A stretch of DNA of 20,647 bases from Symsagittifera roscoffensis (taxonomy: Eukaryota; Xenacoelomorpha; Acoela; Convolutidae), in NCBI RefSeq assembly GCF_963678635.1, contig NW_026970809.1, positions 1-20,647 on the forward strand, written 5' to 3'. Under the pieces are notes generated by a model that was not told the origin of the DNA, made no database searches, and worked only from the letters and a program-made list of their open reading frames with translations. Each line of letters opens with the position of its first letter. The stretch's first letter is position 1. Made by a program: the position numbers and the translations under genes. Positions 9,241 through 19,076 of this stretch are shown one piece after another.

Positions 9241-12200
9241 GGCAAGATATTGATAAAACATAATTTATCAAAATTGATCTCTGAAAAAAGCCATTCACTT
9301 TTCTTGACAATATGTTTGGGTACACTTAAAGTAAATCTAAAAAATTTGAATGAATACTTTGTGCAATGAAAATGAAATTAAATTATAAAAATAATAAAAT
9401 CATGATCGCACAAAAAAACTTTTTAAACTAAATGTTTTAACAAATTTTCTTGATAAAACATAAGGAACAGTTTACTGGGTTGTCGGATTGTTGAGGGGAT
9501 TTTCGCTGATGCGAGCAGTGTTGTAATAGTCTATAGCTGCGTTGTATATTAGGAATTTTGATCTAACCGGAAATCTGGTTAAATGTATATTTTAATTGTT
9601 GCTTCTATTTCTCCCTTTTTTCAACTATTTTTGAAAAGTTAGAGATTTATTCTTTTAATGACTAAAACAGTTTTGCCAATTTTGTAAGTCCAGCCAATAC
9701 GCTGCTTTTTTCGCTTTTTTATCAATCCGATTTTGAAAGAAAATGACAATTTCGACTTCAGACAACTTTGACTGCTTAACTCGCCAATTTTTCATAAAAT
9801 TTAAGTTCTTTGAAAGTTATTAAAACTTTGAGCCTAATATTAAAACTATGTTTACCTGTTGTAAAAAATTGTTTTGATTTGATGGTTTTAATTAACCAAT
9901 TTGTTAAATCTGGGATAACTGAAGCTAGATAAGTTTTGAGCTAACGTGTAAGCAGCAGTTCAACCTGATTCGGAAATCAATTCAGATTTAATTGAGGTAA
10001 ATTAATTGGTCTCTTTGTTAACTGACAGGAAGCTAAATACATTACTTCGAGTTTAACATATCAACATAGCATAGAGGTTTTTCCCAAAAAAAAACTTGAT
10101 AAAATTTCTCAATTCATCATTTTACCTATCAAAATTTTTTCAAAGACTGAAGGGGCAGTAAAAATTTTGTAACGCTGTCTTAATTTCAAATGAGAAGAAA
10201 GTGTTTCCGGAAAAGAACAAAAAGTTTTGACAAACCTGTGTGATTTGTCATTTTGAATTATGAAATAAATCCTTACTGAATGTTTTTGCTATAAGTCTAC
10301 TTCTGTCATATTGTTTTGACCACCAATTTTCATATTGCTGGCTGATACTGCAACAATCGGTTGAACTTTTAATAATTTAATTTTGGTAAATTCAAAAAAA
10401 CAGCCCAAAAAGACGCATTTAATGGCCCTAATGTACATTTTTGATGTGCAACTAAATCAATAAAAAATTCAAACAATTCAATGACAAGTTCGGCGACAAA
10501 AAAGAGAGTCTTTAAACCAATACTGTATTTTATATTACCAAAAAAATTCAAATTTGGGCGCTGCGACTTTTATTTATTCTTTTCTAAACAATTGCAAAGA
10601 AATTAGAAAAACAGTCGTGAAAAACTTTTCATTTCGAAAACCTTCCATTGTTTATTCCACAATTTTTATCAAGATGTGTCAGAAATTTTTTTTTTTTGAA
10701 TTTAGTTTGCCTTCCTTTTCTATGAGAAAGTCAAAAGAAAAGACGTTTTTCTGTGAAAATTTTCCTTTGGAAATTGGGAGATTTGTTTCAAAGTGAAAAA
10801 ATCACAAAAGGTTTAACCGTTGATTTAATTCGTCATATAGCAATTCGTTACCAGGAACCATACGGGAATATTTATGAAGATGGAAAAAAGTTTTATTTAT
10901 TAAAACCTATTTTTTTTGCAGTGAAGCTCTAATAGTGCATTTTCTAGAAGAAAAACTCGAGAGGCATTTGAAAACCAGATTTTTTATCCAATTTGGAGCA
11001 GTTTCGTCCTTTGAATTGTTAAAATTAGCTGATTAACTCATTTTTGCGGACAGAAAATTCAGAAATTTTTTTGCGGTGTTTCATATTAAGATTTTGGCGA
11101 ACTACATTTTTTCTATCGAGTCACGAAAGAAATCTGGAATTCCAAGTTGTTGAAAGTATTGAATTTGGGGCCATTTGGATGGGTTTACTTTCTTATACAA
11201 ATTGGTTGATTGGGAAAAAAAGTCTCAAGCTAATCATAATAATCATAATAGCAGAGAAATAAAAAATTGTTTCAAAGCGATATCTAGTTACCAAGGTAAG
11301 TATTGAAGTTTAACATACAAATCTGAGTTGCATGCGAGAACACCAATAGGCCAGCTCGGCCTGTTTTCAGGTGGATCATTAAGCGCAGAGCAAAAAAAAG
11401 TTAAACTCTGAGATCCAAGGAAATGATTTACTGCTAAACACTTAAAGGTAATTCTCTTTTTACCCTTCTTTCAATCCTCATCTTGAAAAACAATTTAATG
11501 TTTTTTCGGGTAATCTTTTCTACGCACTACCTAGAAGCCAAAAGAAACAAAATGTTTACATTTTCAAAAAAATAACCTCAAATCATGCCCAAAAAAACCG
11601 TATTTCCCAAGAAGTTTTTTTTTCTTCAAATTTTCATGATTGAAACATTTCAAATGAAACAGAGCCCCTCAAACTGACCCAATTCTAATCGAACCTCTGT
11701 TGAGTTTATTCTTACAACTATTTTTTATTTGAGTTTTTTTTTTAAATATCGTGTTTAGCTCTTGATCAGTTATGGCATATCTCAATGGATCAACTTGAAT
11801 TTTTTGTCAGATAATTTTTCTGGTTAAATTCAAAATTTCGTACGCAAAAATTTATCGGTCGCTACATAACTTTCATGCATAAATTCAGTAATTGAATCGA
11901 TCCTGCGCTTATAAATAAAATATTATATTTTTTGGTTTCCATTACTAACAATTTGATTTTGTCGGTGTTTGCATAAACTAAAACTCCAGATTGGATGATT
12001 GACTGCACAAAGTTTTTACAGGCAAGCATTAGTTACAGTCTTGTTAAAAACAATCTCAATTGAAAAAAAAAACACTCCAAAGAACTGCGAAACGTTTTTA
12101 CTCGATCAATAATTTCGATGAAAATTACTCGATTAACACTGAAAGTATTTAGGATTAAACGTTGAATATAACTTTTACTAACACATCACATTTAACATCA

Positions 12201-12432
12201 AACGATCAATCAACTCAATTCTAATTATAGCATTTAGTTTGACACAAAATAGAAATGTTCGAGGGAAAATAAACAATCTAAAAAATAAATAAGAGCATCT
12301 TGTTGAAAAATATGCAAAACATTTTGACTAAGAATTACGATTTCTGATATAGGCTCAGTCGATTTCATTTGCAAGGTCATTTTTTTGAGTTTTCGTTTTT
12401 TTGATACAATGATGATACAAATGAGACAATTT
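9241..12432. other. Gene-free AT-rich region before the GPCR exon
   Basis: I see no supported gene in these 3.2 kb. The open frames (near 10369-10551, 10554-10796 and 11044-11262) are short and composed of codons expected from AT-rich noncoding DNA. A good plus-strand donor string (AAG|GTAAGT) occurs at about 11293, but no convincing exon precedes it. The right end presumably includes the 3' untranslated region of the minus-strand GPCR gene. Confidence 0.5.
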
Positions 12433-12825
12433 TTAGAAGTTGGTTTCCTCGTTGTCCGATCGTTTTTGCACATTCAGTAAATGTTTTGGCGTTCCGTTTG
12501 TGTTCAAGCCATCTATATACTCATGGCAGCGTGAAATCTTTTGGTTTTTCACGAGCATTGTGCTGAGCTTTCGCACGTTTTCACGCTGATCACGGATGGG
12601 TTTGTTCATGAAGGGTGACATGATGATGTAGACCCAGGGAGTGACTGCTGAAGATAGATAGGGCATGAGCACCCCCCAGTTCCAGAAGAGGTAAAAGGGG
12701 GCGCCCTTGTTGAAGGGACTGTTGTCTGGCAGAGTGAGGATTAGAAGCTGGATCACATTTTTGGGCAGCCGGATTATTGCCACTGTGCTTGACACAATGA
12801 AAAAAGTTCGTGCGAGCTTGTACAC
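12433..12825 (-). CDS. Last exon of a rhodopsin-like (class A) GPCR: TM6, TM7 and C-tail
   Basis: The exon encodes 130 residues after an acceptor reading TTTTTCAG|GTGTAC and ends with TAA at 12433. Residues 4-32 form TM6, with the family proline at P21, but the usual Cys-Trp-x-Pro is replaced by Ile-Arg-Leu-Pro. Residues 33-43 make the third extracellular loop. Residues 44-70 form TM7, ending SSAVTPWVY: the NPxxY signature with Thr62 in place of Asn. Helix 8 (PFMNKPIR) and a Ser/Thr/Lys-containing tail follow. Class A receptors couple extracellular ligands to G proteins at the plasma membrane. The ligand class cannot be told from this exon. TM1-TM5 must lie upstream, at higher coordinates on the minus strand, and were not recognised in the window. 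The open frame continues 18 codons past the acceptor; I treat that part as intron. Confidence 0.75.
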   Translation of the reverse strand: MYKLARTFFIVSSTVAIIRLPKNVIQLLILTLPDNSPFNKGAPFYLFWNWGVLMPYLSSAVTPWVYIIMSPFMNKPIRDQRENVRKLSTMLVKNQKISRCHEYIDGLNTNGTPKHLLNVQKRSDNEETNF

Positions 12826-13066
12826 CTGAAAAACATCAACAAAATAGGAATCTTTCGTTGAAAAATAGCCAGCAAACACATCGAGGTTAAAAAGCCGAAG
12901 GGTTAAAAAAAGTTTTTTTTTGATTTAAGAAAACATAGCAAGCATTTGCAACAGAAATTGAAGCGCTAAAGTAGTTGACACCAAACTATACAAAACAAAA
13001 TCTGATTCGGATGAATTTGTTGATCAAAAATCTTTAAAAAAATTTAAACTCTCAAATTTTAGTTAT
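12826..13066 (-). other. Presumed 3' end of the GPCR intron
   Basis: This is AT-rich sequence between the receptor exon acceptor and the left edge of the 2.27-kb duplication. It contains no recognisable coding sequence. If the receptor continues upstream on the minus strand, the duplication and the MULE element lie within its intron. If this exon is an orphan fragment, the region is simply intergenic. Confidence 0.45.
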
Positions 13067-13656
13067 ATGTTTTTATGTGATTAGCTGAGATCGAATTTCA
13101 TGAAATTTAATATGTTATTTGAAGTCTTTTGAAAATTTGCAGCTTTTGCAGCCTCAATTTAATTAGTTTCAGCAACTGAAACCTGATTCTTGTCAAATTA
13201 TCTCAAATAATCCAAAGAAGAAAATTTCGATTGATTTTGGTGCTTCTAGTGACCCCTGACTATAATTTTATCTGTGTTCTCTTTACGTTTAGGGAAAATA
13301 ATTAGTGAAGAGTGATAAAATTTATAAAACAAAATAGTAACTCGTTTTCAAAAAGATCTAATTTTTTTTTCAGTTTCTGGTATACCTAGTCGAACACCTT
13401 TACACCAAAATCATCAAAAAGGCAAATGAAAACTTTTTTTATTTCACGTTGAAATTAGGGATTTTTATTCAAATCAGTTGACGCGTCTTGTTAATTAGCT
13501 AGTTATTACGCACCACCGAACCACTCCGTCGAATCATAAAGTGAATGATTGGAACTAATATGAAGTTTAAGGCAATTTCCTGTCTGAATTTATGATGTAA
13601 CAAAAGCGGAGTTAGAGAGAGAGGCGTTCACCCCCCCCCCCTTTATTAGCAATTCA

Positions 13657-14019
13657 ATGCCCTTAATGAGCAAAGGGTCCGTACATATGGTACTGATTTG
13701 CTGCATCCATTGGAGGGGAAATGGGCGTCAAAAACACACGTTTTTGTCAAAACAGCTCAAAAAACTCAAATACAGCTTTTCTTCTAACAATTTGCTTGCT
13801 GCTACAATTTTTCCAAACCTGGTCATAGAGTTTCGCCGAGTTCAAAAACTTGAAATAAAGTTTCGCAGAGTTCAAAAACTTGAAATAAAGTTTCGCAGAG
13901 TTCAAAAACTTGAAATGGTTGACTTTCTACTACTTGAATTGAGAATAAAAGTCTACATTTTCAGAAAAATTCCCCTCAAAAAACTCTTGCACACAACATT
14001 AGATACCCATAGACCGTGA
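13657..14019 (+). other. Open frame of 120 codons, doubtful gene (copy 1)
   Basis: The frame has an ATG and ends with TGA. It includes three near-copies of the decapeptide KFRRVQKLEI, caused by the 30-base DNA triplicate. No signal peptide, domain or homology is recognised. The identical frame at 15931-16293 does not support coding function, because the whole surrounding segment is identical between copies. It is most likely fortuitous. Confidence 0.15.
13830..13916. repeat. 30-bp unit, three tandem copies (copy 1)
   Basis: The unit beginning GTTTCGCAGAGTTCAAAAAC repeats at 13830, 13860 and 13890. The first differs by one base (CCG for CAG) and the last is cut at 27 bases. The length is a multiple of three, so all three copies stay in one frame. 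Confidence 0.9.
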
Positions 14020-14370
14020 GGCGAAATTTTTCTAGAACTTGAATTGAGAACAACCCTATTTATTCGATTTAGTTGTAACAGTACAATATCCCCCCACAAG
14101 CCCAACTTGATGCAGATTGATGAAGATAGGATTTAATATTTGAGTTACCCTTAATTCGATCCAATAACCGCCATTGCAAAAATGATTAGGTTGTGATTTA
14201 ACAATTCATTTACAGAAAACAATGATTTATTTGATACGCAGGCTCGTCCAATGAAACTTTTCCACAATATATCCTTTCATATGAAAATATAATAATATGA
14301 ATTATTAGTACTACATACTTAATTAAACAAAGATAGCCGGTTACTGTGCAAGTAGCACGGTGGCAGGACA

Positions 14371-14508
14371 ATCTACCCTATTCCAAACTACCCTATACCA
14401 ATCTACCCTATACTATTATACCCGACATACCAACCTACCCTATACCAATCTACCCTATACTAATCTACCCTATACTAATATACCCTATACTAATGTGCCC
14501 TATATACC
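14371..14508. repeat. 15-bp minisatellite (copy 1)
   Basis: About nine units of the type TCTACCCTATACTAA are arranged in tandem with some drift. It is the left-hand copy of the array at 16645-16782, within the duplication. It resembles neither the TTAGGG-type telomere repeat in period nor in spacing. Confidence 0.9.
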
Positions 14509-14796
14509 AGTTTGACCTGTGTCAATTTGGCACACAATTAATGTAATCTTTTACAGTCCTAATTAACATCGGAAAGATAACAGCACGTGTTAATTCATTT
14601 GAGTCCAAATTTTTGAACTAAATTTGAGTCTTTCTTTTAAGGGAATTGTTCTAAAGATTAAATCGCAATTTAGGCATCAAAGTTTAAAACTTGTCTCAAT
14701 TAACAGGTTTTAATCCCCATTTTTCAATATTACGTACAAAAGTGAAACCAAATCTACGTCATTATATCAATTTTCCTTAGAATAACATTTACCAAA

Positions 14797-15343
14797 ATGA
14801 GTCGAATTTCTTGGGGTCTATCCCAACAGAATTGGAGAACGCTTGTAATTGGTGGCCATGAGTTTACAAAAAAAAACAGGAAATAAAGAATGGAAACATT
14901 CACTGGAAGTATTCAAGATGGGATCGAATATATGCAAAACGACAGCAATAACCCGAGATACCGATCTTATTTCCTGTTGAAATGAAAACACTCACGAAAT
15001 ATTTCCAGGTCGTTCAGGTGCAAGACTTCTCGTGCACAAATTGGAACAGGACATGAAAATTCAGCAAGTACCAGTAAATAACATCATTATAGCAAATGGC
15101 CTGCAGTCTGTGTCCGAAGAAAAAGCAGTTTAATTAGCTCTTCCTTGCCGGTCGGCGATTAATCGGGCCCTCAATCGACAAAAGGTAAATGTGAGACCCA
15201 CATTGCTCCAATTGTCGACAGACATTTTGAAGTACCAAAGCAACACGAGGAACTTTGCGTGTTCGATAGCGGCATTGAAGATCCATAAAGGGCGTTGATT
15301 TTTGGAGATCGCGACAATATCCAAAATTTGATTTTACATCGAG
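14797..15343 (+). pseudogene. Truncated MULE transposase pseudogene (copy 1)
   Basis: This is the 5' part of the transposase described at 17071-18390, cut off by the duplication junction just before the first catalytic Asp. It shares with copy 2 the TGA at 14978, the TAA at 15131 and a one-base T-run deletion near 15228. It has two lesions of its own: an extra A in the run near 14868, and a GAA to TAA change at 15286-15288. The shared lesions must predate the duplication. It cannot encode a transposase. Confidence 0.88.
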
Positions 15344-15930
15344 ATGTTTTTATGTGATTAGCTGAGATCGAATTTCATGAAATTTAATATGTTATTTGAA
15401 GTCTTTTGAAAATTTGCAGCTTTTGCAGCCTCAATTTAATTAGTTTCAGCAACTGAAACCTGATTCTTGTCAAATTATCTCAAATAATCCAAAGAAGAAA
15501 ATTTCGATTGATTTTGGTGCTTCTAGTGACCCCTGACTATAATTTTATCTGTGTTCTCTTTACGTTTAGGGAAAATAATTAGTGAAGAGTGATAAAATTT
15601 ATAAAACAAAATAGTAACTCGTTTTCAAAAAGATCTAATTTTTTTTTCAGTTTCTGGTATACCTAGTCGAACACCTTTACACCAAAATCATCAAAAAGGC
15701 AAATGAAAACTTTTTTTATTTCACGTTGAAATTAGGGATTTTTATTCAAATCAGTTGACGCGTCTTGTTAATTAGCTAGTTATTACGCACCACCGAACCA
15801 CTCCGTCGAATCATAAAGTGAATGATTGGAACTAATATGAAGTTTAAGGCAATTTCCTGTCTGAATTTATGATGTAACAAAAGCGGAGTTAGAGAGAGAG
15901 GCGTTCACCCCCCCCTTTATTAGCAATTCA

Positions 15931-16293
15931 ATGCCCTTAATGAGCAAAGGGTCCGTACATATGGTACTGATTTGCTGCATCCATTGGAGGGGAAATGGGC
16001 GTCAAAAACACACGTTTTTGTCAAAACAGCTCAAAAAACTCAAATACAGCTTTTCTTCTAACAATTTGCTTGCTGCTACAATTTTTCCAAACCTGGTCAT
16101 AGAGTTTCGCCGAGTTCAAAAACTTGAAATAAAGTTTCGCAGAGTTCAAAAACTTGAAATAAAGTTTCGCAGAGTTCAAAAACTTGAAATGGTTGACTTT
16201 CTACTACTTGAATTGAGAATAAAAGTCTACATTTTCAGAAAAATTCCCCTCAAAAAACTCTTGCACACAACATTAGATACCCATAGACCGTGA
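15931..16293 (+). other. Open frame of 120 codons, doubtful gene (copy 2)
   Basis: It is identical in translation to the frame at 13657-14019, including the tandem decapeptide. It lies in the portion of the duplication that shows no substitutions at all, so identity says nothing about selection. No domain is recognised. Confidence 0.15.
16104..16190. repeat. 30-bp unit, three tandem copies (copy 2)
   Basis: Same triplicate as at 13830-13916, carried along by the duplication. The number and sequence of units are unchanged between the copies, so there has been no expansion since. Confidence 0.9.
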
Positions 16294-16644
16294 GGCGAAA
16301 TTGTTCTAGAACTTGAATTGAGAACAACCCTATTTATTCGATTTAGTTGTAACAGTACAATATCCCCCCACAAGCCCAACTTGATGCAGATTGATGAAGA
16401 TAGGATTTAATATTTGAGTTACCCTTAATTCGATCCAATAACCGCCATTGCAAAAATGATTAAGTTGTGATTTAACAATTCATTTACAGAAAACAATTAT
16501 TTATTTGATACGCATGCTCGTCCAATGAAACTTTTCCACAATATATCCTTTCATATGAAAATATAATAATATGAATTATTAGTACTACATACTTAATTAA
16601 ACAAAGATAGCCGGTTACTGTGCAAGTAGCACGGTGGCAGGACA

Positions 16645-16782
16645 ATCTACCCTATTCCAAACTACCCTATACCAATCTACCCTATACTATTATACCCGAC
16701 ATACCAACCTACCCTATACCAATCTACCCTATACTAATCTACCCTATACTAATATACCCTATACTAATGTGCCCTATATACC
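16645..16782. repeat. 15-bp minisatellite, likely left terminal array of the MULE
   Basis: Tandem TCTACCCTATACTAA-type units lie about 290 bases before the transposase start. An array of the same family in reverse orientation lies at 18991-19076, beyond the transposase end. The outer edges correspond well when one is inverted: GACAATCTACCCTATTCCAA here against GACATTCTACCCTGTTCCAA there. This pairing suggests terminal inverted repeats built from minisatellite units. Confidence 0.8.
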
Positions 16783-17070
16783 AGTTTGACCTGTGTCGAT
16801 TTGGCACACAATTAATGTAATCTTTTACAGTCCTAATTAACATCGGAAAGATAACAGCACGTGTTAATTCATTTGAGTCCAAATTTTTGAACTAAATTTG
16901 AGTCTTTCTTTTAAGGGAATTGTTCTAAAGTTTAAATCGCAATTTAGGCATCAAAGTCTAAAACTTGTCTCAATTAACAGGTTTTAATCCCCATTTTTTA
17001 ATATTACGTACAAAAGTGAAACCAAATCTACGTCATTATATCAATTTTCCTTAGAATAACATTTACCAAA

Positions 17071-18390
17071 ATGAGTCAAATTTCTTGGGGTCTATCCCAA
17101 CAGAATTGGAGAACGCTTGTAATTGGTGGCCATGAGTTTACAAAAAAAACAGGAAATAAAGAATGGAAACATTCACTGGAAGTATTCAAGATGGGATCGA
17201 ATATATGCAAAACGACAGCAATAACCCGAGATACCGATCTTATTTCCTGTTGAAATGAAAACACTCACGAAATATTTCCAGGTCGTTCAGGTGCAAGACT
17301 TCTCGTGCACAAATTGGAACAGGACATGAAAATTCAGCAAGTACCAGTAAATAACATCATTATAGCAAATGGCCTGCAGTCTGTGTCCGAAGAAAAAGCA
17401 GTTTAATTAGCTCTTCCTTGCCGGTCGGCGATTAATCGGGCCCTCAATCGACAAAAGGTAAATGTGAGACCCACATTGCTCCAATTGTCGACAGACATTT
17501 TGAAGTACCAAAGCAACACGAGGAACTTTGCGTGTTCGATAGCGGCATTGAAGATCCAGAAAGGGCGTTGATTTTTGGAGATTGCGACAATATCCAAAAT
17601 TTGATTTTGCATCGAGATGTTTGGCTGTTTGATGGAACATTCAAAGTTTGCCCTATTCAATTTTATCAACTTAACACAGTCCACATAAACTCGCAGGATT
17701 TTACCCCCTGCTTATATGCACTGTTGCCAAACAAAACAGAGCATACATACGAAAAGCTACTGGAGGCATTATCAGCCATCACCGAAAACACCGAGCCTCA
17801 CCGCATTCTCCTCGATTTTTGAACGTGCAGCACTAAACGCTTTCGCTAGTCATCATACCGGAGCGTTACTGAAAGGCTGCTATTTTCAGTTATGTCAAGT
17901 GGTCAACCGGAAAATAAACAAAGTGGGCCTGACGCGACTGTACAAAACTAATCACAATCTCAATTTGTCGTTGCGCTTAAATCCAGCTCTAAGTTTTGTA
18001 CCAGTTGAAGTGGTCAATGCTGCTTTTGACTTGGTTATTGAGGAGATCGAAAAAGAATCTGACAAATTGGATCCCGACGACAACATTGCTGAAAAATTTG
18101 ATGAGGTAGCCTCATACTTCCAGTGCACCTACATCAAAGGCGAAACCATCGGAAGGAATTCTCGCGACCTCTCTTTCCATTAAACCTTTGGAACCTTTAA
18201 AGTAAACCGCCCATCCGTTCACACCTTTCTGGAACAAACCAAATAGGATGCTGCTAATCGAAAATTCAATATAATGAAAGCAATGGGGGGAAACAGCAAC
18301 CCCAGTCGCAAGAAGTACAGGGAAATGAATGAGAAAATGAAAAACATTTGCAACAATTTTTTCAAAGACTCGATTTTAACATATTTGTAG
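17071..18390 (+). pseudogene. MULE-type transposase pseudogene with FLYWCH-like N-terminus
   Basis: The reading starts at ATG 17071 with a FLYWCH-like zinc-binding region (GGHEFTKKTGNKEW, later Cys in NICKTT and His in NTHEIF). The MULE domain follows: DSGIEDPERALIFGD, then LFDGTFKVCP with the first catalytic Asp at 17631, FYQLNTVH, LYALLPNKTEHTY, and RILLDFERAALNAF with the second Asp at 17814. The CxxH motif is CYFQ, so its His is lost. The C-terminal part continues to VPVEVVNAAFD and SYFQCTYIKG, then past 18181 to a TAG at 18388. Lesions are TGA at 17251, TAA at 17404, minus one T at 17498-17501, plus one T at 17816-17820, loss of the segment expected to hold the third acidic residue near 18190-18220, and TAG at 18244. 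The family is Mutator-like elements found in animals. It is dead. Confidence 0.9.
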
Positions 18391-18990
18391 TCTCTCGCGC
18401 AAATAGGTCATTACTAACTCTGTTAATTTTATCAAACTTTTCAAAATTTCATTTTAATTTCTAATAACATGCAGTTTTTGAGATTCACGTGGCCGTAGAG
18501 GGCTGATAATTTTCTGAGGTAATAGAGGCTAATATCAAACGAATTTTACCTTCTCCCTCACACCGAACCCCAGTACCCCCATGTCCTGGTACTGGGGGTC
18601 TACCCTTCCTTTTGTGATCAACAAGTCATACCTTCAGTAATTTTCGAATTTCAATCAAAGTTTGACTTCTTGGTGATTTGATATTTCGAACTTTTGATTT
18701 TAAAGCTCCTGCATTCTCCGCTAAGCTATGTCGACTTGATGTGATGTGATTTTTTTTGTTTAAGAAATAGCCGCAACGCATTTCTATAGCAAAATTGGAT
18801 TAAAAATTCTGTTTGTTCATGCTTTGAGCTCATTTCCATATTGAACAAGTAATTTTACGTTGCTTTGTTAGTTTGTTCATGTGCGTCAATTATTCTTTGA
18901 TCACAATTAATGGTTTCTCGATTTGTTCGGAAATATGCTGTTTCGGATTTTTCAAGAGGATGGGGTAAGTTTTAATAGCTTTAATTATAG
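18391..18990. other. Unassigned 3' part of the MULE element
   Basis: No coding sequence is recognised between the transposase stop and the inverted minisatellite. The stretch contains one strong hairpin (18568-18597) and is otherwise AT-rich. If the inverted arrays are the element ends, this is internal noncoding transposon DNA. Confidence 0.5.
18568..18597. repeat. Perfect 10-bp stem hairpin
   Basis: CCCCAGTACC and GGTACTGGGG are exact reverse complements separated by a 10-base loop. The stem is GC-rich, unlike its surroundings. It lies inside the presumed MULE element, between the pseudogene and the right terminal array. It could be a structural feature of the transposon or a nested remnant. 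Confidence 0.75.
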
Positions 18991-19076
18991 TGTAGAATGG
19001 TATAGGGTAGATTGGTATGTAGAATAGAATAATAAAGGGTAGATTAGCCCAGGGTAGATTGGAACAGGGTAGAATG
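18991..19076. repeat. Inverted 15-bp minisatellite, likely right terminal array of the MULE
   Basis: Units read GGGTAGATTGG on the plus strand, the reverse complement of the CTACCCTATACCAATC units at 14371 and 16645. The array is more degenerate and shorter than the left one (about six units). With 16645-16782 it brackets a segment of about 2.4 kb that holds the transposase remnant. I could not identify a convincing 9-base target duplication outside the arrays. Confidence 0.75.

Larger units (their letters stand above)
13067..15343. repeat. Tandem duplication, copy 1 (2277 bp)
   Basis: This segment is repeated head to tail at 15344-17616. I count 12 substitutions and two homopolymer length differences: an 11-C versus 8-C run near 13631, and a 9-A versus 8-A run near 14868. 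Identity is about 99.5%. The left boundary begins ATGTTTTTATG, and the sequence after the right boundary of copy 2 begins ATGTTTGGCTG. Six bases (ATGTTT) are therefore shared at the breakpoints. The unit holds about 960 bases of unassigned DNA, a 30-base triplicate, a 15-base minisatellite and the 5' part of a MULE transposase. Confidence 0.96.
15344..17616. repeat. Tandem duplication, copy 2 (2273 bp)
   Basis: This is the right-hand copy of 13067-15343. It is four bases shorter through the poly-C (minus 3) and poly-A (minus 1) length differences. The MULE reading continues past its right edge into unique sequence, so copy 2 retains the original right-hand junction and copy 1 the original left-hand flank. 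The novel junction lies at 15343/15344. Confidence 0.96.

Noticed and set aside
14371-14508. CCCTA-rich array considered as an interstitial telomere repeat
   Set aside because: The period is 15 bases rather than 6, and the units vary as TCTACCCTATACTAA. The inverted partner beside a transposase gives a better explanation.
14346-14546. Open frame rich in Tyr-Pro-Ile-Leu (also at 16620-16820, and antisense at 18985-19236)
   Set aside because: The repetitive peptide is produced by the 15-base minisatellite, whose unit length is a multiple of three. There is no other sign of coding.
15130-15324. Minus-strand open frames of 60-93 codons at 15130-15324 and 17403-17684
   Set aside because: They lie antisense to the MULE transposase reading. 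The plus strand shows clear MULE motifs, so these are shadow frames.
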